From JALYGY01 sp963800975 (lineage in GTDB: Bacteria > Actinomycetota > Rubrobacteria > Rubrobacterales > Rubrobacteraceae), in contig CAWDDB010000008.1 in the NCBI GenBank assembly GCA_963800975.1, positions 930,001-994,000 on the forward strand: a stretch of 64,000 nt of DNA, read 5' to 3'. The notes beneath the pieces are model-generated. The model worked only from the letters and a program-made list of their open reading frames with translations, made no database searches and had not been told where the DNA came from. The translations under genes and the position numbers were made by a program. Shown one piece after another: positions 22,936-31,472 of the stretch (position 1 is the first letter of the stretch; every line of letters starts with the position of its first letter).

Positions 22936-25900
22936 ATGGTTCTAGAACGGACCGCAGCCAAGGAGAGAGTGGCCCGGGCCTCCGAGTTCAGGGCGCTGCT
23001 CAAGCAGCGCATCCTCATCCTGGACTGCGCGATGGGGACCATGATCCAGGGCTACGAGCTGGGGGAGGAAGACTTTCGGGGAGAGCGATTCCGGGACCAC
23101 GCCGGCGGGCTGAAAGGCAACAACGACCTGCTCAGCATCACGCAGCCCGGCATCGTGCGCGACATCCACGATGCGGTGCTGGACGTCGGCGCGGACATCA
23201 TCGAGACCAACACGTTCAACGCCACCGCCATCTCCCAGGCCGACTACGGGACGCAGGACCTCGCCTACGAGATCAACCGCGAGGCCGCGCGCATCGCGCG
23301 CGAGGCGGCCGACGGCTTTACGGGGAGGACGCCGGAGAAGCCGCGCTTCGTCGCGGGAGCCATTGGGCCGACGAACCGCACGGCGTCCCTCTCCCCCGAC
23401 GTCAACAACCCGGGGATGAGGAACACAACGTTCGACGAGCTGAAGGAGGCGTACAACGAGGCCGCACGCGGGCTCGTGGACGGCGGCGCGGACCTGCTGC
23501 TCGTCGAGACTATCTTCGACACGCTCAACGCCAAGGCCGCGATCTTCGGGATCAAGGAGCTCCTCGACGAGGAAGGTATCGACGTCCCGATCATGATCTC
23601 CGGCACCATAACCGACGCGAGCGGGCGCACGCTCTCGGGCCAGGTGACCGAGGCGTTCTGGAACTCGGTGCGCCACGCCGAGCCCGTCAGCGTCGGGCTG
23701 AACTGCGCCCTCGGCTCCAAAGAGTTGAGGCAGTACGTCGAGGAGCTCTCGCGCGTCGCGGACGTCCCGGTCAGCGCCTACCCGAACGCGGGGCTCCCGA
23801 ACGAGTTCGGCGAGTACGACGAGACGCCCGAGATGATGGCCGCCGAGGTCGGAGACTGGGCGAGGGAGGGCTGGCTCAACATCGTCGGCGGCTGCTGCGG
23901 CACGACGCCCGAGCACGTAGAGGCCATAGCCGAGGCCGTCTCCGAGCACTCGCCGCGCGAGGTTCCCGAGGTTGCGCGCCTAACCCGCCTCAGCGGGCTC
24001 GAGCCCTGCAACATCGGGCCGGAGTCTCTGTTCGTCAACGTCGGCGAGCGGACCAACGTTACCGGCTCCAGGCGTTTCAAGGACCTCATCCTCGAAGGCG
24101 ACTACGAGACCGCGCTCGAGGTGGCGCGGGGGCAGGTCGAGAACGGCGCCCAGATGATCGACGTCAACATGGACGAGGGGATGCTCGAGGGCGAAGAGGC
24201 GATGGTGAGGTTCCTCAACCTCGTCGCCGGCGAGCCGGACATCTCGCGGGTGCCCGTGATGATCGACTCCTCCAGGTGGTCGATCATCGAGGCCGGCCTG
24301 AAGTGCGTGCAGGGCAAGCCGGTGGTCAACTCCATCAGCCTCAAGGAGGGCGAGGAGGAGTTCGTCAGGCAGGCGAGGCTGCTCAGACGGTACGGGGCGG
24401 CCGTGATCGTGATGGCCTTCGACGAGACGGGGCAGGCCGACTCCAGGGACCGCAAGGTCGCCATCTGCGCCCGCGCCTACCGCGTGCTAACCGAGAAGGT
24501 CGGCTTCCCGCCCGAGGACATCATCTTCGACCCCAACGTTTTCGCCGTCGCCACCGGCATCGAGGAGCACAACAACTACGGCGTGGACTTTATCGAGGCG
24601 GTGCGCGAGATCTCGCGCACCCTCCCGCACGCCCGTACCTCGGGCGGCATCTCGAACGTCTCCTTCTCTTTCCGCGGCAACGATACCGTGCGGGAGGCCA
24701 TCCACGCCGTCTTCCTCTACCACGCCATAAGGGCCGGTCTGACGATGGGCATAGTGAACGCGGGACAGCTCGCGGTCTACGACGAGATCGACGGCGAGCT
24801 GCGCGAGGCAGTCGAAGACGTGGTCCTGAACCGCCGGGACGACTCCACCGAGCGGCTGCTGGCCCTGGCCGAGGAGTACCGCGGCAGGGACGAAACCTCC
24901 CGACAGGAAGAGGTACTGGAGTGGCGGTCCTGGCCCGTGGAGAAGCGCCTCGAGCACGCGCTAGTGAAGGGCATCGCCGAGTTCGTCGAGGAGGACACGG
25001 AGGAAGCGCGGCTCAGCTACGACCGGCCAATAGAGGTGATCGAGGGTCCCCTCATGGCCGGGATGGACGTGGTCGGGGACCTGTTCGGGTCGGGCAGGAT
25101 GTTCCTGCCGCAGGTGGTCAAGAGCGCGCGCGTCATGAAGAAGGCGGTGGCGTACCTGATACCGTTTATCGAGGAGGAGAAGGGCGAGGCCCGCAAGCCG
25201 AACGGCACCATCGTGATGGCCACCGTCAAGGGCGACGTGCACGACATCGGGAAGAACATCGTCGGGGTGGTGCTGCAGTGCAACAACTTCGAGGTCGTCG
25301 ACCTCGGGGTCATGGTGCCGAGCACCAGGATCCTCGAGGTCGCAAGAGAGAAGGGCGCCGACGTCATCGGGCTCTCCGGCCTGATCACGCCCTCCCTCGA
25401 CGAGATGGTGCACAACGCGAAGGAGCTGCAACGCGAAGGATTCGGGATCCCGCTCCTGATCGGGGGCGCGACGACCTCCCAGACGCACACGGCGGTGAAG
25501 ATAGCGCCCAACTACGAAGGTGCCACGATCCACGTGAAGGACGCCTCGCGTGCCGTCGGCGTGCTCCAGAATCTTGTGAGCGAGGAACACAGAACGAATT
25601 ACGCCGAGCGCATAGCGGCCGAGTACGAGGCCGTGCGAGCCAAGCACGCCGGCACGCGGTCCCGCACGAGGCTGACCACCATCGAGAAAGCGCGCGCTAA
25701 CGGGACGAGGGTGACCTGGGAGGGCTACGCCCCGCCGAAACCCAGCTTCCTGGGGGTCAGGGCCTTCGACGGCTACCCGCTCGCGGATCTGCGGCCTTAC
25801 ATAGACTGGACGCCTTTTTTCCACGCCTGGCAGATGAAGGCGAGCTACCCCAGGATCCTCGACGACCCCGAGAAAGGCGATGAGGCGCGCAGGCTCTTCG

Positions 25901-26718
25901 AGGACGCCCAGGCCCTGCTCGACCGCAGCATCGAGGAGGACTGGCTGCGGGCAAGCGCCGTTATCGGGCTCTTCCCGGCCAACGCCCTGCCCAACGACGA
26001 CATCGAGGTCTACGCCGACGAGTCACGCGAGTCGGTGCTGACCACCCTCCACTTCCTGCGCCAGCAGAAGGTCAAGTCGCCCGGCCGCCCCAACCGCTCC
26101 CTGGCGGACTTCGTCGCGCCCAGGGAGACCGGGCTGGAGGACCACATCGGCCTCTTCGCGGTGACCGCCGGTATCGGTGCGGATGAGGCGGCGCGACGTT
26201 TCGAGGAAGAGCACGACGACTACGACGCCATCATGGTCAAGGCCCTGGCCGACCGGCTGGCCGAGGCCTTTGCCGAGCACATGCACCAGCGGGTCCGCAA
26301 GGAGTTCTGGGGCTACGCGGCGGAGGAGAAACTTGGCAACGACGCCCTGATCCGTGAGGAGTACCGCGGCATCCGCCCTGCCCCAGGCTACCCCGCCTGC
26401 CCGGAGCATACCGAGAAGCGCACCCTCTGGGACCTCCTGGACGTGGAGGCGAACGCCGGCATCCTGCTCACCGAGAGCTGCGCGATGTCGCCGGGAGCCG
26501 CGGTCAGCGGCTACTACCTTTCCCACCCGGACTCGACGTACTTCGGCGTCGCCGAGATCGGGCGGGATCAGGCCTCCGACTACGCCTCGCGCAAGGGCTG
26601 GGCACTCGAAGAGGCCGAGAGGTGGCTCGCCCCGAACCTCGGCTACGACCCGGAAGGGCAAAGCGGCAACGGCCTCGCGGCGGTGCCGCAGGCCCGAAGA
26701 AAGTCGGCAGAAGCGTAA
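22936..26718 (+). CDS. metH: Cobalamin-dependent methionine synthase
   Basis: Full-length 1260-residue MetH. Domains in order: homocysteine-binding barrel (about 20-340; zinc ligands in GLNCALG and GGCCGTT), folate-binding barrel (about 355-650; FVNVGERTNVTGSRRF), cap and B12-binding domain (about 670-900; DVHDIGKNIVGVVL supplies the lower-ligand histidine), and the SAM-dependent reactivation domain (about 960-1240; RPAPGYPACPEHTEKRTLWDLL). It transfers the methyl group of methyl-THF to homocysteine through methylcobalamin. It shares the SAM-riboswitch transcript with the upstream fusion gene, which supplies methyl-THF. A perfect 18-bp hairpin overlaps its stop. Confidence 0.97.
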   Translation: MVLERTAAKERVARASEFRALLKQRILILDCAMGTMIQGYELGEEDFRGERFRDHAGGLKGNNDLLSITQPGIVRDIHDAVLDVGADIIETNTFNATAISQADYGTQDLAYEINREAARIAREAADGFTGRTPEKPRFVAGAIGPTNRTASLSPDVNNPGMRNTTFDELKEAYNEAARGLVDGGADLLLVETIFDTLNAKAAIFGIKELLDEEGIDVPIMISGTITDASGRTLSGQVTEAFWNSVRHAEPVSVGLNCALGSKELRQYVEELSRVADVPVSAYPNAGLPNEFGEYDETPEMMAAEVGDWAREGWLNIVGGCCGTTPEHVEAIAEAVSEHSPREVPEVARLTRLSGLEPCNIGPESLFVNVGERTNVTGSRRFKDLILEGDYETALEVARGQVENGAQMIDVNMDEGMLEGEEAMVRFLNLVAGEPDISRVPVMIDSSRWSIIEAGLKCVQGKPVVNSISLKEGEEEFVRQARLLRRYGAAVIVMAFDETGQADSRDRKVAICARAYRVLTEKVGFPPEDIIFDPNVFAVATGIEEHNNYGVDFIEAVREISRTLPHARTSGGISNVSFSFRGNDTVREAIHAVFLYHAIRAGLTMGIVNAGQLAVYDEIDGELREAVEDVVLNRRDDSTERLLALAEEYRGRDETSRQEEVLEWRSWPVEKRLEHALVKGIAEFVEEDTEEARLSYDRPIEVIEGPLMAGMDVVGDLFGSGRMFLPQVVKSARVMKKAVAYLIPFIEEEKGEARKPNGTIVMATVKGDVHDIGKNIVGVVLQCNNFEVVDLGVMVPSTRILEVAREKGADVIGLSGLITPSLDEMVHNAKELQREGFGIPLLIGGATTSQTHTAVKIAPNYEGATIHVKDASRAVGVLQNLVSEEHRTNYAERIAAEYEAVRAKHAGTRSRTRLTTIEKARANGTRVTWEGYAPPKPSFLGVRAFDGYPLADLRPYIDWTPFFHAWQMKASYPRILDDPEKGDEARRLFEDAQALLDRSIEEDWLRASAVIGLFPANALPNDDIEVYADESRESVLTTLHFLRQQKVKSPGRPNRSLADFVAPRETGLEDHIGLFAVTAGIGADEAARRFEEEHDDYDAIMVKALADRLAEAFAEHMHQRVRKEFWGYAAEEKLGNDALIREEYRGIRPAPGYPACPEHTEKRTLWDLLDVEANAGILLTESCAMSPGAAVSGYYLSHPDSTYFGVAEIGRDQASDYASRKGWALEEAERWLAPNLGYDPEGQSGNGLAAVPQARRKSAEA

Positions 26719-26758
26719 GCGCTAGTGCGGAGGCCATTGCGCCTCCGCACTAGCGCTT
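26717..26758. terminator. metH: Perfect 18-bp hairpin at the end of metH
   Basis: AAGCGCTAGTGCGGAGGC (26717-26734) and its exact inverse complement (26741-26758) flank the six-base loop CATTGC. The first base pairs overlap the metH stop codon. It is the longest perfect hairpin in the window and should terminate metH; on the other strand it faces the DUF4230 gene. Confidence 0.8.
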
Positions 26759-26851
26759 CAGGGGGCAGTCTAGAAGGATCTGCCAGTCCGGACTGTAGTC
26801 GTTGGCAGGATCGTTGATGAGGCGGATCTGCAGGCTGGCAACGCCGACCGC
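26750..26851 (-). pseudogene. Remnant of a TolB-like propeller C-terminus
   Basis: Directly after the TAG of the DUF4230 gene, and in the same frame, the minus strand reads SLQIRLINDPANDYSPDWQI and continues to a TAG at 26750-26752. This matches the last blade of the intact TolB-like protein at 12168-13166 (TNLTNDPAADLTPDWQP). Only about 33 codons remain, so it is a gene scar. It overlaps the metH hairpin. Confidence 0.6.
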
Positions 26852-27490
26852 CTACTCGAACCTGACCCTCTCGAAGCCAAGCGTGGTGACGAAGGCCCGG
26901 ATGCCGCTTTCCGCGTTCTGCTCGGCCTGGGCGAGGATGTCCTCGCCGAGCGCGGCTTGCTCTAGGTTTTGCACGGCCGCAGCGCGGGCTTCCTCGACCA
27001 GGTCCTCGTCCGGGCGGAGGTTCAGGGGACCGAGGTCCCTGTCGTAGACCGCGGTCTTGTCTTCGTCGAGGCTGACGGAGAGGATCTCGGGCTCGGGAAG
27101 CCGGATCGTCACCGTCTCCCCGCTGACCCGCACGTCATCCCGGCCAAGCGACTGCAGGTCGACGCCGGCCTCCACGTCCCCAGCGGCGACGAGCAGAACC
27201 TTCTCCCCGACGAGGACCTGCTCCAGCTCGGTCCCGCCGCTCTCTCGGGTGACGATCACGGACTCCCTCCAGCGCACCGTGGAGAGCTCGTTCAGGTCCT
27301 TGATGCCCTCGACCACCAAGGGGCTCGTCGTGGTCTGCGCCGGCACTTCCTCGAAGAACAACGGCCCGACCAGCGGCAGGCGCTGCATGAGGCTGGAGGT
27401 GGTCAGGGCGACGCCCAACCCCACGCCCACAAGAACTATCACGACCGCCAGAACGAGCGTGGTTCCGAGTCCGCCACCCTTTTTGCCCAT
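26852..27490 (-). CDS. DUF4230 family membrane-anchored protein
   Basis: A 212-residue protein with one N-terminal membrane helix (TTLVLAVVIVLVGVGLGVAL) and an extracellular alpha/beta domain. The core features of DUF4230 are present: an ELSTVRW start, VLVGEKVLLVAAGDVEAGVDL, VTIRLPEPEILSVSLDEDKTAVYDRD and a C-terminal amphipathic helix ending in FVTTLGFERVRFE. The family has no assigned function. I chose the ATG at 27490 (AAAGG nine bases upstream); a TTG at 27526 would add 12 residues. It lies downstream of the serine biosynthesis genes on the same strand. Confidence 0.85.
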   Translation of the reverse strand: MGKKGGGLGTTLVLAVVIVLVGVGLGVALTTSSLMQRLPLVGPLFFEEVPAQTTTSPLVVEGIKDLNELSTVRWRESVIVTRESGGTELEQVLVGEKVLLVAAGDVEAGVDLQSLGRDDVRVSGETVTIRLPEPEILSVSLDEDKTAVYDRDLGPLNLRPDEDLVEEARAAAVQNLEQAALGEDILAQAEQNAESGIRAFVTTLGFERVRFE

Positions 27491-27577
27491 CTCCGCCGAG
27501 CCTTTCACGAAGGACCGTAGCGGCAAGATTCTAGCACCCGGCGGCCGAAAGCCGACCGCCGAGGATCTGGAGCTTCC

Positions 27578-27790
27578 CTAGCCCTGTATGTTGGTGCTGT
27601 GCCAGCGCGTGTGCTCGCCGAGCCCTTCCGCCTCAGGGAACTCTTCTTCGCGAGACAGCTGGACGCGCACCGGGGAGAGCATGGTCCCCCGGTCGCAGAC
27701 GAAGGTGCCCGAGAAGGGCGCCTTGTCGCCTGGCCTGTACGTCTGGCCGTACGGCCGGTAGCGGGCGAGCACGTCTTCGAGAGACGCCAT
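27578..27790 (-). CDS. Small 70-residue protein coupled to serA
   Basis: The ATG at 27790 overlaps the serA stop as TAATG, so translation is coupled to serA. The product is hydrophilic, with RYRPYGQTYRPGDKAPFSGTF near the N-terminus and one Cys (FVCDRG). The pattern Y-R-x-G-x-x-A-P-x-S-G-x-F/Y resembles small YjzC-like proteins of Gram-positive bacteria, but the match is short. I assign no function; its place in the operon suggests a serine-pathway or ribosome-linked accessory. Confidence 0.6.
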   Translation of the reverse strand: MASLEDVLARYRPYGQTYRPGDKAPFSGTFVCDRGTMLSPVRVQLSREEEFPEAEGLGEHTRWHSTNIQG

Positions 27791-29370
27791 TACAGCGTCA
27801 CCGCCCACGCCTGGGTGAACCCGGGCGTCTGCAGCAAGGCCCCGAGGACTTCCTCTGGGACGGGCTCGTCCACGGTAACGGCCATCGCGGCGCGCGAGCC
27901 GGGCTCGCCGCGCCCCACAGCCATGTTCCCGATGTTGATGCCGTGCTCGCCCAGGACGGTGCCGAGCTTGCCGATCATGCCCGGAACGTCCTCGTTACGG
28001 ATAAAGAGCATGTGCTTCTCCGGCACGATATCCATGTCGATGCCCATCACCTCGACGAACCTCGGCTGCATCCGCGGGCCAACGAGGGTCCCGCTCACCA
28101 CCTTCTCGCCCTTGTCGTCCTCGAGCCTGAGGGTGACGAGGCTCGTGTAGTCGGCGCTCTCGGCCAGTCGGGAGGTCTCCACCTTGAGGCCCCTGTCACG
28201 CGCGAGGGTCGGGGTGTTCACGTAGTTCAGGGGCTCGAAGACCATTGGCCCGAGCAAACCCTTCTGGGCCGAGACGTCGAGAAGGCGCGTGTCGTAGCCG
28301 GAGACCTCGCCCCTGTACTCGATCTTGAGGGTGTTGCCGGGGCGATCCGTGAGCTGGTAGAGCAGGCTGCCGAGGGTGTCGCAGAGCCCCGAGAACTGCG
28401 CCACGAACTCGGCCCCCTCGCCCACGGGCACCGGCGCGTTGATGGCGTGCATCGGCACGGCGCCCCTGAGCGCGGCCGCGACCTGCTCTGCCGCTGTGAT
28501 GCCGGCCCTATCCTGGGCCTCCGCGGTGCTTGCGCCGAGGTGCGGCGTCACCACGACGTTCGGGAGCGTAAAGAGGGGCGAGTCCGTCGTCGGCTCCTCG
28601 ACGAACACGTCGAGCGCGGCGCCGGCGATCGTGCCCTCCTTGAGCGCGATGTAGAGGTCGGTCTCGTCCACGATCCCGCCGCGCGCCACGTTTATGAGGT
28701 AGGCCGTCGGCTTCATCTTGCCCAGGGAGTCGGCGCTCACCAGCCCGGTGGTCTGCGGGGTGCGCGGCACGTGCAGCGAGACGAAGTCGGAAGCCTCGAA
28801 AACCTCGTCCAGGGACTCGGCCCGCTCGACGTTCATCGAGCGCATCCGGTCCTGCGAGACGTACGGGTCGTAGGCGAGGACCCGCATGCCCATACCTGCG
28901 GCGCCGCGCGCCACGATAGCCCCGACGTGACCGAGCCCGATCAGGCCCAGAGTCTTCTCCGAGACCTCGACGCCCTTGAAGGCGCTCCGCTTCCACTCGC
29001 CTTCGCGCAGGGAGCTGTCCGCGGCCGGGATGCGCCGCGCGGCCGCGAGCATGAGGCCGAGGGTGTGCTCGGCGGCGGCGACCGTGTTGCTCTCGGGGGC
29101 GTTGGCGACGAGGATGCCGCGCTTGGTGGCGGCCTCGATGTCTATGTTGTCCACCCCGATGCCGGCCCGGCCGATGGCCTTGAGGTTGTCCGCCCGCTGC
29201 ACGACCTCGTCCGTGACACTGGTCGCGCTGCGGATCAAGAGGCCGTCGTATTCGCCGATGGTCTGCAGGAGCTCCTCGGGCGATAGCCCGAGGGCAACGT
29301 CGACGTCGAACTCCTCCCTCAAGAGCTCAACGCCGGCATCCGCGAGCTTCTCGGTTATAAGGACCTTCAA
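27790..29370 (-). CDS. serA: D-3-phosphoglycerate dehydrogenase
   Basis: First step of serine synthesis: NAD-dependent oxidation of 3-phosphoglycerate. The 526-residue protein is the long type: substrate-binding halves around an NAD domain (GLIGLGHVGAIVARGAAGMGM near 145; catalytic Arg in NVARGGIVDE, Glu in VFVEEP, His in VVTPHLGAST), an ASB domain (about 320-440) and a C-terminal ACT domain (HMLFIRNEDVPGMIGKLGTVLGEHGINIGNMAVGR) for serine feedback. The TTG start overlaps the preceding aminotransferase stop (TTGA). SerB was not seen nearby. Confidence 0.95.
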   Translation of the reverse strand: MKVLITEKLADAGVELLREEFDVDVALGLSPEELLQTIGEYDGLLIRSATSVTDEVVQRADNLKAIGRAGIGVDNIDIEAATKRGILVANAPESNTVAAAEHTLGLMLAAARRIPAADSSLREGEWKRSAFKGVEVSEKTLGLIGLGHVGAIVARGAAGMGMRVLAYDPYVSQDRMRSMNVERAESLDEVFEASDFVSLHVPRTPQTTGLVSADSLGKMKPTAYLINVARGGIVDETDLYIALKEGTIAGAALDVFVEEPTTDSPLFTLPNVVVTPHLGASTAEAQDRAGITAAEQVAAALRGAVPMHAINAPVPVGEGAEFVAQFSGLCDTLGSLLYQLTDRPGNTLKIEYRGEVSGYDTRLLDVSAQKGLLGPMVFEPLNYVNTPTLARDRGLKVETSRLAESADYTSLVTLRLEDDKGEKVVSGTLVGPRMQPRFVEVMGIDMDIVPEKHMLFIRNEDVPGMIGKLGTVLGEHGINIGNMAVGRGEPGSRAAMAVTVDEPVPEEVLGALLQTPGFTQAWAVTL

Positions 29371-30524
29371 GCGGCTACCCCGCTCTTCGAGAAGACGCGC
29401 TGCGCGGCCCCGACGCCCCTGCCGAGCTCCACGGGATGATCGAACGTCTCGAGCGCCAGCTCCGCGGCCGCGATCGTCGCGATTATGTCGTAGGCGTCGA
29501 AGTAGCCGCAGTGGCCGATGCGGAAGATCTTGCCCGTCATCTCGCCCTGCCCGCCGGCCACCTGTATCCCGTGCTCCCTGAAGAGCATCTTGACGAACTG
29601 CTTGCCGTCCACGCCCTCGGGAACCCAGGCCGCCGTCACCGCCGAGTTCAGGTCTTCGTCGGGTCCGAACAGGTTGAGGCCCATCCCCTTGATGCCGGCG
29701 CGCGCGGCCCTGCCGAGCAACACGTGGCGCTCGAAGACATCCTCCACGCCTTCCTCGAGCAGCTGCTGCAACGCGATGTCGAGCTGGATGATCAGGCTGA
29801 CCGCGGGCGTCCAGGCCGTCTGGGCCGGGTCCTTGGCGTAGGCCTTCTGCGCCGCGGTCCAGTCGAAGTAGTAGCGGGGCATCGTGGACCCCTCGTGCAT
29901 CCGCATGGCCCTCTCGGAGACGCTGACGAACCCGAGGCCTGGCGGCGTCATGAGCGCCTTCTGCGACCCGGCGACGACCACGTCGACGCCCCACTCGTCC
30001 GTCCTCAGGGGGCAGGCGCCCAGCCCGGAAACGGCGTCCACGATGGAGACCACGCCCTCGGTCGCCCGCGCGAAGCCCTCGATGTCGTTGACGGTGCCCG
30101 TGGAGGTCTCCGAGAGCACGCAGACCGCGGCCTTTATCTCGGGATCGTCCGCCAGCGCCCGGGCGACCTCGTCGTTGTCGGCCTTCGCCCCCCAGTCGTA
30201 GGCGAGCTCGGTGACCTCGAGGCCGAAGGCCCGGCCCATCTTGACCCAGCGGTTGCCGAAGTTGCCGTTGTTCACGGCGAGCACCCTGTCGCCCGGCGAG
30301 AAGAGGTTCTGGATCGCGCCCTCGAACGCCCCCGTCCCGCTCGCGGCGTAGGTGAAGATGTCATTCTCGGTCAGGAAGACCCGCTTCAGGTTCTCGTTGA
30401 CCCGCGTAAAGACCTCGCCGAACTCCGGCGTCCGGTGGTGGATTATGGGCAGCGCTCCGGCCGCGGAGACCTCGGGAGGTATGGGGGTCGGGCCGGGCGA
30501 CATGAGACGGTACTTGTGCATCAT
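29367..30524 (-). CDS. Class V aminotransferase, probable phosphoserine or serine-glyoxylate aminotransferase
   Basis: A 385-residue PLP enzyme of the alanine-glyoxylate/serine-glyoxylate group. It has MSPGPTPIPPEVSAAGALPIIHHRTPEF at the N-terminus, the TYAASGTGAFEGA cofactor loop, the Asp in SIVDAVSGLGACPL and the Schiff-base Lys in GSQKALMTPPG (about 188). By sequence it is an AGXT-like protein; overlap with serA (TTGA) makes phosphoserine aminotransferase (SerC role) the likely job, as for similar fusions of gene order in archaea and actinobacteria. I chose the ATG at 30524; a TTG at 30557 would add 11 residues. Confidence 0.88.
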   Translation of the reverse strand: MMHKYRLMSPGPTPIPPEVSAAGALPIIHHRTPEFGEVFTRVNENLKRVFLTENDIFTYAASGTGAFEGAIQNLFSPGDRVLAVNNGNFGNRWVKMGRAFGLEVTELAYDWGAKADNDEVARALADDPEIKAAVCVLSETSTGTVNDIEGFARATEGVVSIVDAVSGLGACPLRTDEWGVDVVVAGSQKALMTPPGLGFVSVSERAMRMHEGSTMPRYYFDWTAAQKAYAKDPAQTAWTPAVSLIIQLDIALQQLLEEGVEDVFERHVLLGRAARAGIKGMGLNLFGPDEDLNSAVTAAWVPEGVDGKQFVKMLFREHGIQVAGGQGEMTGKIFRIGHCGYFDAYDIIATIAAAELALETFDHPVELGRGVGAAQRVFSKSGVAA

Positions 30525-30661
30525 GGGTGGGAGGTTTTCCTCTCTCGCAGCGGACAACTCAAGCCTATTCTATTCATTATCCGTCCAGATGGCTACATGA
30601 TGGCGCAGCCGATTTACAAAGTGTTGCTTTCTCACCACGATAGCAGGGCAAACGTGCGGAA

Positions 30662-31459
30662 CTAGCTGTACCTCACAACCTCCAGGCTGTCGCCCGTGCG
30701 AAGAGTTCCGGTCTCGTCGTGGGCCAGGTTCTGGCCGAAAAGGACCTTGCTCCCTTTCTTGCGGAACGTGGCCAGAGTGCGCAGCGGCTCCTTGGCCTTC
30801 TGGCCGGTCTTCTGGTCCACGGTGGTAATGGCGCAGCGGGCGCACGGTTTGATCACGCGGAAGGGGATGGCCCCGATACGGATCTCGCCCCAGCCGTCCT
30901 CGGCGAACGGCTCGCACCCCTCGATCACGACGTTTGGGCGGAACCGGTTCATCGGCAGGGGCTGGTGCAGGCGGCGGTTGAGGTCGGAGAGTGATGCCTC
31001 GGAGATCAGGAGGAACGAGAACCCGTCGGCGAAGCCGACGTAGTCCCCCGACGAACCGTACGCCTGGTCCACGGGCCTCACCGACTCCTCGGGCATGTGG
31101 ACGAGCCTGCACCTCGTGTCCAGGAACTCCCCGAACCACCGATCGGCCTCTTCTCCGACCGGCGCGCTCTCGACCAGATCGCCCCAGACGCTCGTGAGCA
31201 CGGGCCTGGATCCCGGCGGCGCGAAAGGCACCTCGAGGGAGGGCATTCCCGGCGCGTCCACGACGAGGCGGTCGAGTTCGGCGCGGATCCCTATCAGGGC
31301 CATGCGCGGGAACTTCCGCTGGGACATGAAGAGGCCGGTCTCGTCCACGAGCATCCAGCGCCGGTCGTGAAGCAACCCACGCTCCTTCACGTCCCACGCG
31401 TCCACCGAAATCCCGCCGCAGGACTTGATCGGATAGACGTGGAGCGAGCTCAGGCGCAT
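30662..31459 (-). CDS. MOSC domain protein, N-hydroxylated-compound reductase type
   Basis: A 265-residue protein with an N-terminal MOSC_N beta-barrel (LSSLHVYPIKSCGGISVDAWDV) and a C-terminal MOSC domain containing the conserved cysteine region (IPFRVIKPCARCAITTVDQKTG) and the final LFGQNLAHDETGTLRTGD. This is the YcbX/mARC class, which binds molybdenum cofactor through the conserved Cys and reduces N-hydroxylated bases; YcbX uses an extra ferredoxin domain absent here. The ATG at 31459 starts at MRLSSLHVYPIKS. It is the last gene after gatB and the IlvD-like gene. Confidence 0.87.
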   Translation of the reverse strand: MRLSSLHVYPIKSCGGISVDAWDVKERGLLHDRRWMLVDETGLFMSQRKFPRMALIGIRAELDRLVVDAPGMPSLEVPFAPPGSRPVLTSVWGDLVESAPVGEEADRWFGEFLDTRCRLVHMPEESVRPVDQAYGSSGDYVGFADGFSFLLISEASLSDLNRRLHQPLPMNRFRPNVVIEGCEPFAEDGWGEIRIGAIPFRVIKPCARCAITTVDQKTGQKAKEPLRTLATFRKKGSKVLFGQNLAHDETGTLRTGDSLEVVRYS

Positions 31460-31472
31460 GCCTGGCAGGGTA

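Noticed and set aside
24276..25700. 474-codon plus-strand frame inside metH
   Set aside because: It is an off-frame reading with Arg/Gly-rich composition wholly contained in the conserved metH frame.
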